A DNA stretch of 64,000 nt from Treponema sp. (GTDB lineage Bacteria; Spirochaetota; Spirochaetia; Treponematales; Breznakiellaceae), in NCBI GenBank assembly GCA_009787835.1, contig WQSN01000006.1:23538-87537 (forward strand), written 5' to 3'. Under the pieces are notes generated by a model that was not told the origin of the DNA, did no database searches, and worked only from the letters and a program-made list of their open reading frames with translations. The translations under genes and the position numbers were made by a program. The stretch's first letter is position 1. The number at the start of each line of letters is the position of its first letter. This document shows, piece by piece, positions 51,106 through 58,623 of the stretch.

Positions 51106-53703
51106 TTATGAGCTGAAAATAATGCCGTCCAAAGCGGCATCAGCGGTGACAGTATTGCCTTCGCGGATAATGCCGGCGATCACCTTTTTTGCCAGCGGGT
51201 TTTCCAAATCGTTCTGTATTGTTCTTTTTAACGGACGCGCGCCGAACTGCGGATCGTATCCGCGCTCTGCAAGCAGGGATTTTGCCGCATCTGTTACTGT
51301 TAGCGTGATCTTGCGTTCAGACAGAAGCCGAGTGAGCCTCGCAAGCTGAATATCAACTATTTTACCGATTTCACTTCTGCCAAGCCTGTTAAAAATTACG
51401 GTTTCATCAATGCGGTTTAAAAATTCCGGCCTGAAACTCTGTTTAAGAAGTTCAAGAAGCTTGTCGCGTAACGCTGAATGCAGCGCCGCTTCAGGCGTCT
51501 TTGCTTCCAGGATCATGTCAGATCCCAGATTACTGGTCATAATGATGATTACATTTTTAAAATCGACAACTTTTCCCTGTCCGTCTGTCAGCCGGCCGTC
51601 ATCGAGTATTTGCAGAAATACATTGAATACTTCAGGATGCGCTTTTTCAATTTCATCAAAAAGGATCACGCTGTAGGGTCTGCGCCTGACAGCTTCTGTA
51701 AGCTGGCCGCCCTGTTCATAACCGACATATCCCGGAGGCGCGCCGATTAATCTGCTTACCGAATGTTTTTCTCCGTATTCGCTCATGTCGATTCTGGTAA
51801 GGGCTTTTTCGTCATTAAAAAGAAAATCAGCCAATGTTTTTGCGAGTTCTGTTTTGCCGACGCCAGTAGGTCCCAGGAAAAGAAACGATCCCAAAGGCCG
51901 CGCGGCATCGGAAAGTCCTGCCTTGTTGCGCCTGATTGCGTCGGAAACAGCCGCTAGAGCGTCATCCTGACCGACAACCCGTTTTTCAAGAACTTTTTCC
52001 AGGTCCAGGTATTTTTGCAGTTCGCCCGACAGCATTTTTGAAACGGGAATGCCTGTCCATGCTGAAACTACGCCTGCGATATCCTCTTCGCTTACCTCTT
52101 CACGTAACAGTGCGGCTCCTGATGCATTTTCTCTCTTTTTTTCCATTTGATCCGTCAGCAAGGCAAGCTGTTTTTCCGCTTCGGGAATTTTTCCGTGCTT
52201 GACTTCCGCTGCTTTTGAAAGATCTCCTTCACGTTCATAACGCGTTTCTTCAATTTTTAATTCTTCAATCTGCTGTTTAAGTTGACGGATTTTCTGAATA
52301 TCAATTTTTTCGCTTTCCCATCGGGCTTTCATCGCGTCACGCTCTGCGCCAAGGTCGGCGATTTCCTTTTCAAGTTTTGTCAGGCGATCTTTTGACGCCG
52401 GATCTTCTTCGCGCGACAGAGCCTGTTTTTCAATGGAAAGCTGTAAAAGTTTTCGTTCCAGTTTATCAAGTTCTGTCGGGCGGCTATCCAGTTCCATTTT
52501 AAGGCGGCTAGCGGCTTCATCAACAAGATCAATCGCTTTGTCAGGCAGAAAGCGGCTTGTAATATAACGGCTGGATAAACTTGCGGCCGCCACAAGCGCC
52601 TCATCCTTGATTCTCACGCCGTGATGAACTTCATAACGTTCCTTAAGCCCGCGCAGAATCGCGATAGTGTCTTCTACCGAAGGTTCTGCCGTGTATACCT
52701 GCTGGAAACGCCGTTCAAGAGCCGCGTCCTTTTCAATATGCTTACGGTATTCATCCAATGTTGTCGCGCCGATACATCGAAGCTCTCCGCGCGCGAGAGC
52801 GGGTTTTAGCAGATTGGAAGCGTCAGTAGCGCCTTCTGCGGCTCCTGCTCCCACAAGCGTATGAAGTTCATCAATGAAGAGAATGATCTTTCCGTCTTCC
52901 GCCTGCACTTCATGAATCACAGCTTTCAGGCGTTCCTCAAATTCCCCCCGGAATTTCGCTCCCGCGACCAGCGCGCCCAGATCCAGCGCCAGTAATTTTT
53001 TTCCCTTTAACCCTTCCGGTACATCGCCTGCGACAATCCGCCGCGCGAGTCCTTCGACAATTGCGGTTTTTCCCACGCCGGGTTCACCGATAAGCACCGG
53101 GTTGTTCTTTGTACGGCGGGAAAGCACCTGCATACACCTGCGGATCTCTTCGTCCCGCCCGATAACCGGATCAAGTTTTTCCTGACGCGCCAGCGCTGTT
53201 AAATCGCGGCAATAGCGATCCAGAACCTGATATTTTTCCTCCGGGCTTTGATCTGTTACGCGGGAATTTCCCCTGACCTGTTTTAACGCGTCAAGAATCG
53301 CGTTCTTGCTGATGCCGTGTTTTTTTAACAGATCCGACGCTTTGCCTTCGCCTGCGGCAATGGCGATTAAAATGTGCTCTGTAGAGACATACTCGTCTTT
53401 TAACGCCGAAGCTTCTACCTCGGCTTTTGCCAGTATCTTTGACAGCGCGGGAGAAAAAAAGATCTGCGCCGCCTCGCCGTAAATTTTCAGCGCCTGTTTT
53501 ACCAGCACCTTTATATCGGCGCACAGGGCGTCAACATCGCCGCCAATCCTTTCGATAATGGGCGGAACAATCCCGTTTTCCTGGCGAAGCAGCGTCAATA
53601 AAAGATGTTCGCTGTCAATTTGCGAATGATCGTTTTTCTGCGCAATGGCGGTAGCTTCACTCAGAGCTTCCTGCGCCTTAATTGTAAATTTGCTGTAATC
53701 CAT
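51106..53703 (-). CDS. clpB: ATP-dependent disaggregase ClpB
   Basis: ClpB threads and rescues aggregated proteins together with DnaK. The 865-residue protein has the N-terminal Clp repeats (1-145), first AAA+ module with [15 protein letters not shown], the middle coiled coil (about 400-520) with [28 protein letters not shown]-type sequence, and the second AAA+ module with [15 protein letters not shown]. Length and layout are normal. AGGGGA lies before the ATG. No CIRCE element was found upstream. Confidence 0.97.
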   Translation of the reverse strand: MDYSKFTIKAQEALSEATAIAQKNDHSQIDSEHLLLTLLRQENGIVPPIIERIGGDVDALCADIKVLVKQALKIYGEAAQIFFSPALSKILAKAEVEASALKDEYVSTEHILIAIAAGEGKASDLLKKHGISKNAILDALKQVRGNSRVTDQSPEEKYQVLDRYCRDLTALARQEKLDPVIGRDEEIRRCMQVLSRRTKNNPVLIGEPGVGKTAIVEGLARRIVAGDVPEGLKGKKLLALDLGALVAGAKFRGEFEERLKAVIHEVQAEDGKIILFIDELHTLVGAGAAEGATDASNLLKPALARGELRCIGATTLDEYRKHIEKDAALERRFQQVYTAEPSVEDTIAILRGLKERYEVHHGVRIKDEALVAAASLSSRYITSRFLPDKAIDLVDEAASRLKMELDSRPTELDKLERKLLQLSIEKQALSREEDPASKDRLTKLEKEIADLGAERDAMKARWESEKIDIQKIRQLKQQIEELKIEETRYEREGDLSKAAEVKHGKIPEAEKQLALLTDQMEKKRENASGAALLREEVSEEDIAGVVSAWTGIPVSKMLSGELQKYLDLEKVLEKRVVGQDDALAAVSDAIRRNKAGLSDAARPLGSFLFLGPTGVGKTELAKTLADFLFNDEKALTRIDMSEYGEKHSVSRLIGAPPGYVGYEQGGQLTEAVRRRPYSVILFDEIEKAHPEVFNVFLQILDDGRLTDGQGKVVDFKNVIIIMTSNLGSDMILEAKTPEAALHSALRDKLLELLKQSFRPEFLNRIDETVIFNRLGRSEIGKIVDIQLARLTRLLSERKITLTVTDAAKSLLAERGYDPQFGARPLKRTIQNDLENPLAKKVIAGIIREGNTVTADAALDGIIFSS

Positions 53704-53938
53704 TGTATTTTCCCCTGTTAATAAAGATAATAATGTTTATAAAAAATCTCAATATTTAAATAAATGCTTCACAAGTCTTTAATAATAAATATTACTTATT
53801 CTGGACTAATTGCCGGAATAATGATATATTATATCTGTTCTGAAATTTTTGCTGAACAACTCCGCTGTTGAACTCACTTTCGCGGATGTTATGGCATTTT
53901 ATGGAGCTGTCGGGTTATTATATGATTAGGAGGAAAAA

Positions 53939-54334
53939 ATGAATTACAAAAAAATAATTATGGGAATGTTATTGATAACATTTGTTTTTATTATGATATT
54001 ATCCGGCTGCAGCGCAGAACCAAGCGCTCCGCCTGTATATACAATCTATTATAAAACTTTTAACTTTTCCCCTTCTGACAGCAACTTCGGATACCTGGAG
54101 GATAAATACTATCGCAGGATTTATCTTACATCATTCGGGTTTGATTGGGAAAAAACCAATAACTTTCAGGAATATACCCCGGTTGAATGGACTAATGAGC
54201 AGATATACAGTTATCTGATAGGTTTGGGTTTTGGCAGTGATGAAGCCAGTTATGAAACAGCATGGCTTACCGAGGTATCCCACGGTATGCTCGGAGTCAG
54301 AGATCAAACAAGACTTTATATCATTTTGAAATAA
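53939..54334 (+). CDS. Small lipoprotein of unknown function
   Basis: The 131-residue protein has a signal sequence with lipobox LSGC and a mature part of about 110 residues with mixed beta/alpha content. No known domain was recognised. AGGAGG precedes the ATG. The next gene (KDPG aldolase) starts 10 bases after its stop and might be read from the same transcript. Confidence 0.75.
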   Translation: MNYKKIIMGMLLITFVFIMILSGCSAEPSAPPVYTIYYKTFNFSPSDSNFGYLEDKYYRRIYLTSFGFDWEKTNNFQEYTPVEWTNEQIYSYLIGLGFGSDEASYETAWLTEVSHGMLGVRDQTRLYIILK

Positions 54335-54344
54335 TTAAGTTAAT

Positions 54345-55004
54345 ATGAAATTAACCATGTCAAAAGACGTTCAGGATAGGATAGAGAGGGAAGGTATTAT
54401 CGCTGTTCTGGAAATTGAATCCGAGCAGAACGCGGTTCCGCTGGCGAAGGCGCTTTTGGAAGGCGGGGTTACTGTTATTGAACTGGCTTTACGCACGCAG
54501 GCAGCGCTCCCTTCAATTGTACAAATCGCGCAGGAAGTTCCGCAAATGTATATGGGGATTGGAACAATAATTGAAAAGGGGCAGGCTGAAACGGTAAAAA
54601 AACTTGGCGTCCGTTTCGGCGTATCTCCGGGACTTAATCCTGAAATTGTAAAGGAAGCTATCGCGGTGGATTTGCCGTTTGCACCGGGAATCGCGACGCC
54701 CAGCGAGCTTGATCTGGCCATAACGCTTGGATGCCGCCTTGTTAAATTTTTTCCGGCGGAAGGCATGGGCGGATTGGCGTTTTTAAAAAATATAAACGGC
54801 CCATACAATCATTTAGGCGTTAAATACATCCCCCTTGGCGGCATTACTCCGGAGAATTTGCATGGTTACGCGCGATTCAAGCCTGTGCTGGCAATCGGCG
54901 GTAGCTGGATAGCAGCCAAGGAACTTATTAACGCGCAAAATTGGAAAGAAATAACCAGAAGGGCAAAAGAGGCCAGGGGTATCTGGCAAAGTTACCGATC
55001 ATAA
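54345..55004 (+). CDS. eda: 2-keto-3-deoxy-6-phosphogluconate/KHG aldolase
   Basis: The enzyme cleaves KDPG (or KHG) to pyruvate and an aldehyde. The 219-residue class I aldolase has the Schiff-base lysine in GCRLVKFFPAEGMGG and the acid/base Glu in TVIELALRT. The start at 54345 has no good ribosome site; ATG 54357 is possible. No edd or uronate gene lies next to it, so it may serve uronate breakdown encoded elsewhere. Confidence 0.9.
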   Translation: MKLTMSKDVQDRIEREGIIAVLEIESEQNAVPLAKALLEGGVTVIELALRTQAALPSIVQIAQEVPQMYMGIGTIIEKGQAETVKKLGVRFGVSPGLNPEIVKEAIAVDLPFAPGIATPSELDLAITLGCRLVKFFPAEGMGGLAFLKNINGPYNHLGVKYIPLGGITPENLHGYARFKPVLAIGGSWIAAKELINAQNWKEITRRAKEARGIWQSYRS

Positions 55005-55159
55005 AACCAAAATCCAATCAACAACCTCGCCTCAAGTAATATACTCGATCTGCAGGAAAATCACTCCTAAGGGGTAATTAATTTCTGAAACATTTTCTTT
55101 ACGGGAAATTAACCATGAATTTGGTCTTTAATAGTGATACTTTAACTATAAAATGAATT

Positions 55160-55165
55160 TATAAT
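55160..55165 (+). promoter_or_regulatory. -10 box of the structured small RNA
   Basis: A perfect TATAAT lies seven bases before the first base of the outer helix of the predicted RNA. The -35 region is not clear. Confidence 0.62.
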
Positions 55166-55172
55166 GAATAAA

Positions 55173-55308
55173 GCAGGCTGCGTAAATCTCTGGCAGGGGC
55201 ATTCGGCGTGGATCGCGTATAATGCCACACCAAAGTGTGCGTTGTAGACGGTCACGGCCGTTTATGACCCTGACAGTGATTTGCGCAGTCTGCGTTTAAT
55301 TTTTTTTT
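55173..55308 (+). ncRNA. Unassigned rod-shaped small RNA with own promoter and terminator
   Basis: GCAGGCTGCGTAAATC (55173-55188) pairs over 16 bases with GATTTGCGCAGTCTGC (55278-55293), including two G-U pairs. After a U-U mismatch the helix goes on with 3, 5 and 3 more pairs (CTGGCAGGGGCAT against ATGACCCTGACAG), each separated by one G-A mismatch. The apical 60 bases hold a CACAC/GTGTG hairpin and a second weak stem. Eight or nine T follow. TATAAT upstream places the 5' end at the helix. The size and long interrupted rod recall 6S RNA, but I do not see a diagnostic 6S, SRP or tmRNA sequence. Confidence 0.68.
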
Positions 55309-55364
55309 AGATAAATGTAATAATGATATGTTTTAATTTGTACAGACTGCTTTTGCTGCTATGC

Positions 55365-55413
55365 AAAAAAAAGACCTGATCTCCTGAGCATTGCTCATAA
55401 TCAGGCCTTTTTT
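55365..55413. terminator. Bidirectional terminator between the small RNA and ppdK
   Basis: GACCTGAT (55373-55380) and ATCAGGCC (55400-55407) form a stem flanked by eight A on the left and six T on the right, with an inner TGAGCA/TGCTCA hairpin. On the minus strand the stem has a G-U pair in place of a mismatch, so it serves ppdK best. Confidence 0.85.
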
Positions 55414-55447
55414 ATAAAATATTTTTATATAACCAAAAAACCTTATT

Positions 55448-58400
55448 TTATAGAACTGGTTTCTTGGGCGTAGCAGCCGGCTTCTTCACTGCTGGTTTCT
55501 TCGCGGCTGCCGGTTTCTTTGCGGCTGCGGCTTTCTTCACTGCAGGTTTCTTTGCGGCTGCTGGTTTTTTCGCTGCTGCTTTCTTAACCACAGGTTTCTT
55601 CGCAACTGGTTTTTTCGCTCCAACTGCTTTCTTTACACCGGGTTTCTTCGCTGCAGGCTTCTTCGCTGCCGCAGTTTTCTTCGCTGCGGGTTTTTTTACG
55701 GCTGCGGTTTTCTTACCTTCCGCAGTTTTCTTTGCTACGGGTTTTTTTACCGCAGGCTTTGCAGATGTTACTGCCATTTTTTTGTCCCCCTTTGCAGGTT
55801 TTTTTCCGCCATTCACCTTGGCAGAGACGGGTTGACCAGTCTTCGCAGGTTCCCCTCCCTTTTTTTTATTGACTATTTTATTTCCGGAATTGTTTATAAC
55901 CGCTTGCGCGCCTGCAAGACGCGCTAACGGTACCCGAAATGGTGAACATGATACATAGCTGAGGCCCGATCTATAACAGAAATCTATAGATGCAGGATCT
56001 CCGCCGTGCTCTCCGCAGATCCCAATCTTGAGATCCGGCTTTGTTTTTCGTCCTTCTTCAATAGCGTGTTCTACTAACGCTCCGACTCCGTTTTGATCTA
56101 TTGTCTGGAATGGTTCATCATCCAGAATATTTTTCTGCAGATAAATCGGCAGGAATGACGCGACATCATCCCGGCTGAAACCAAATGTCATCTGCGTAAG
56201 ATCATTGGTTCCAAAACTGAAGAAGTCTGCAAACTCCGCAATGTTTCCTGCGCGAATTGCCGCACGTGGAACTTCGATCATCGTTCCTATAGATATCGGC
56301 ACATTTACCCCTGCTGCTTTAAATATTCTTTCAAGAATCTTTTCTGTTCTTGGACGAAGGACTTTAAGTTCTCTCGGTGTGACAACAAGGGGGATCATTA
56401 TTTCAGGATGCACCGGAATCTTTTGCTTTGCGCATTCAACTGCGGCAAGAGCGATTGCTTCAACCTGCATGTCATAAATTTCAGGATATGTAATGGCTAA
56501 ACGGCAGCCGCGATGACCCAGCATCGGATTGCTTTCAATAAGAGTGCCGATTTTTGCGGTTAACTTTGCCGGATCAATATTCAGGTGAGATGCGAGTTCA
56601 TCAATTTCTTCTTTTATGTGAGGTACAAATTCATGAAGCGGCGGATCCAGAAGCCTGATTGTTACAGGGCGTCCTTCCATTGCTTTGAAAATTCCCAGGA
56701 AATCTTTTTGCTGCAGGGGAAGAATTTTTTTAAGCTGTTTCTTCCGTTCTTCTTCGGTATCCGCTACAATCATTGCGCGGAAGTGAATAAGTTTTTCTTT
56801 GTCAAAAAACATGTGCTCTGTGCGGCAAAGTCCGATGCCCTGCGCGCCGAAATCAAACGCGCGTTTCGCGTCTTCCGGCTGATCCGCGTTGGTTCTGACA
56901 TTAAATCCTTTAATCTTTCCGCGGACTGAAGCTGCGCGCACACTGTCGCACCACTCAAGGAAATTTTCCATATCATCGGAGAATGTCGGCGCGACAAGAG
57001 GCAGTTTTCCGTCGTATACATCGCCTGAAGAACCGTCGATGGTGATCCAGTCGCCTTCTTTATAAGTTTTACCGCCGATTTCAACATTACCGCCCGCCAT
57101 TACAATTACGCTCTTCGCTCCTGCGACACACGGAGTGCCCATGCCGCGCGCGACTACTGCCGCGTGGCTTGTCATGCCGCCTTTTGATGTAAGAATACCC
57201 TGCGATACAACCATTCCGCCGATATCTTCAGGGCTTGTTTCCTTGCGAACCAGCATTACCTTCTCGCCTCTTTCGTGCCAGGCTTCCGCGTCTTTCGCGG
57301 AAAAAATAATTCTTCCTGTAGCAGCGCCCGGAGACGCGTTCAATCCTCTTGTAAGCGATTTCGCCTGTTTTCTCGCCTGCGCGTCGATCATCGGATGAAG
57401 CAGCTGATCAAGATGGCCTGGTGTTACGCGCAATATCGCGGTATTTTTATCGATTAAACCTTCGGCTACCATATCTACAGCACATTTTACCGCCGCAGTT
57501 CCGGCGCGTTTGCCGTTACGTGTCTGCAGTATGTACAGAATTCCCTGTTGTACCGTAAATTCCATGTCCTGCATGTCTCTGAAATGTTTTTCAAGTTTAT
57601 TTTTAATTCCGATTAACTGTTTATAGATGACGGGATTCTTTTTTTCAAGAGTGGAAATTCTTTCCGGCGTTCTGATACCGGCGACAACATCTTCTCCCTG
57701 CGCGTTCATTAAATATTCACCGTAGAATTCATTAACGCCTGTGCTTGGATCGCGGCTGAAACAAACGCCCGTTCCGGAATCATCGCCGAAATTTCCGAAC
57801 ACCATTGATTGAATATTTACCGCAGTTCCTAAAAGACCGCGGATATCATTAATCTGTCTGTATTTAATCGCCCTTTCATTCATCCATGAACCAAAGACAG
57901 CGTTAATGGAACCCCAAAGCTGTTCAAGCGGTTCCTGAGGAAAATCTTTTCCGGTATGTTTTTTTACAATTACTTTGTAGTCACTGACAAGTTTTTCCAA
58001 ATCCGCGGCTGAAAGAGCGGTATCAAGTTCTACTTTTTTATTTTTTTTAATTACATCAAGGGCTTCTTCAAAATGATCATGATCTACGCCCATTACAACA
58101 TCACCGTACATCTGAATAAATCTTCTGTACGCATCCCACGCAAAACGCGGGTTGCCAGTTTTATTTGCAAGTCCTTTAACAGATTTATCGCTCATCCCAA
58201 GATTAAGGATTGTATCCATCATGCCAGGCATGGATACTGCCGCGCCGGATCGCACAGAAACCAAAAGCGGATCATTCGGATCGCCAAGTTTCTTTTTCAT
58301 TACCGATTCAAGTTTTTTAAGACCGGCTTCCACTTCTTCTTTAATACCTGCAGGATATTTTTCCTTGTTCTCATAATAAGAAGCGCAGACGCCCGTAGAA

Positions 58401-58543
58401 ATTGTAAAGCCCGGTGGAACAGGAATTCCAAGATTGGTCATCTCGGCAAGATTTGCGCCTTTGCCTCCCAATTCATTTTTCATTTTTGCATCTCCTTCAG
58501 CTTTTCCGTTGCCGAAGAAATATACATTTTTTTGTTTAGCCAT
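55448..58543 (-). CDS. ppdK: Pyruvate phosphate dikinase with histone-H1-like C-terminal tail
   Basis: The enzyme interconverts pyruvate, ATP and phosphate with PEP, AMP and PPi. The core of about 880 residues is complete, with the N-terminal nucleotide domain (ELGGKGANLAEMTNLGIPVPPGFT), the phosphohistidine loop GGMTSHAAVVARGMGTPCVAG and the PEP domain ending YVSCSPFRVPLARLAGAQA. About 145 extra residues follow, almost all Lys, Ala, Pro and Val in repeated units such as AAKKPAVKKA. The start is ATG 58543 with GGAGG upstream (the track uses 58567). Ordinary PPDK proteins end near residue 880-910. Confidence 0.96.
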   Translation of the reverse strand: MAKQKNVYFFGNGKAEGDAKMKNELGGKGANLAEMTNLGIPVPPGFTISTGVCASYYENKEKYPAGIKEEVEAGLKKLESVMKKKLGDPNDPLLVSVRSGAAVSMPGMMDTILNLGMSDKSVKGLANKTGNPRFAWDAYRRFIQMYGDVVMGVDHDHFEEALDVIKKNKKVELDTALSAADLEKLVSDYKVIVKKHTGKDFPQEPLEQLWGSINAVFGSWMNERAIKYRQINDIRGLLGTAVNIQSMVFGNFGDDSGTGVCFSRDPSTGVNEFYGEYLMNAQGEDVVAGIRTPERISTLEKKNPVIYKQLIGIKNKLEKHFRDMQDMEFTVQQGILYILQTRNGKRAGTAAVKCAVDMVAEGLIDKNTAILRVTPGHLDQLLHPMIDAQARKQAKSLTRGLNASPGAATGRIIFSAKDAEAWHERGEKVMLVRKETSPEDIGGMVVSQGILTSKGGMTSHAAVVARGMGTPCVAGAKSVIVMAGGNVEIGGKTYKEGDWITIDGSSGDVYDGKLPLVAPTFSDDMENFLEWCDSVRAASVRGKIKGFNVRTNADQPEDAKRAFDFGAQGIGLCRTEHMFFDKEKLIHFRAMIVADTEEERKKQLKKILPLQQKDFLGIFKAMEGRPVTIRLLDPPLHEFVPHIKEEIDELASHLNIDPAKLTAKIGTLIESNPMLGHRGCRLAITYPEIYDMQVEAIALAAVECAKQKIPVHPEIMIPLVVTPRELKVLRPRTEKILERIFKAAGVNVPISIGTMIEVPRAAIRAGNIAEFADFFSFGTNDLTQMTFGFSRDDVASFLPIYLQKNILDDEPFQTIDQNGVGALVEHAIEEGRKTKPDLKIGICGEHGGDPASIDFCYRSGLSYVSCSPFRVPLARLAGAQAVINNSGNKIVNKKKGGEPAKTGQPVSAKVNGGKKPAKGDKKMAVTSAKPAVKKPVAKKTAEGKKTAAVKKPAAKKTAAAKKPAAKKPGVKKAVGAKKPVAKKPVVKKAAAKKPAAAKKPAVKKAAAAKKPAAAKKPAVKKPAATPKKPVL
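55460..55780 (-). repeat. Low-complexity repeat encoding the Lys/Ala/Pro tail of PPDK
   Basis: The DNA is a run of variations on GCxAAAAAACCTGC units in frame with ppdK. Such repeats can change length by slippage, so the tail length may vary between strains. Confidence 0.7.
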
Positions 58544-58577
58544 TATTTTTCCTCCATTAGGTTTCATGAATTAATAT

Positions 58578-58606
58578 AATATAACAACTTGGAAAATTTT
58601 TATCAA
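58578..58606 (-). promoter_or_regulatory. ppdK promoter
   Basis: On the minus strand TTGATA (58606-58601), a 17-base spacer and TATATT (58583-58578) lie upstream of a leader with GGAGG. It overlaps the divergent hrpA promoter. Confidence 0.62.
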
Positions 58607-58617
58607 GTCGTTATGAT
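58589..58617 (+). promoter_or_regulatory. hrpA-type helicase promoter, predicted leaderless
   Basis: TTGGAA (58589-58594), a 17-base spacer and TATGAT (58612-58617) are followed by six bases and the ATG at 58624. It lacks a ribosome site. Confidence 0.6.
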
Positions 58618-58623
58618 ATTATT

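Noticed and set aside
53840-53900. Repeated GCTGAACAAC / GCTGTTGAAC upstream of clpB as a heat-shock operator
   Set aside because: The two parts are neither a proper direct nor inverted repeat and do not match CIRCE.
55464-55835. 123-residue plus-strand ORF rich in Phe, Ala and Gly
   Set aside because: It is the mirror of the repetitive Lys/Ala/Pro tail of PPDK and has no independent start signal.
58073-58579. 168-residue plus-strand ORF opposite the ppdK start
   Set aside because: Shadow of ppdK; rich in His, Phe and Arg in a pattern that mirrors the coding strand.
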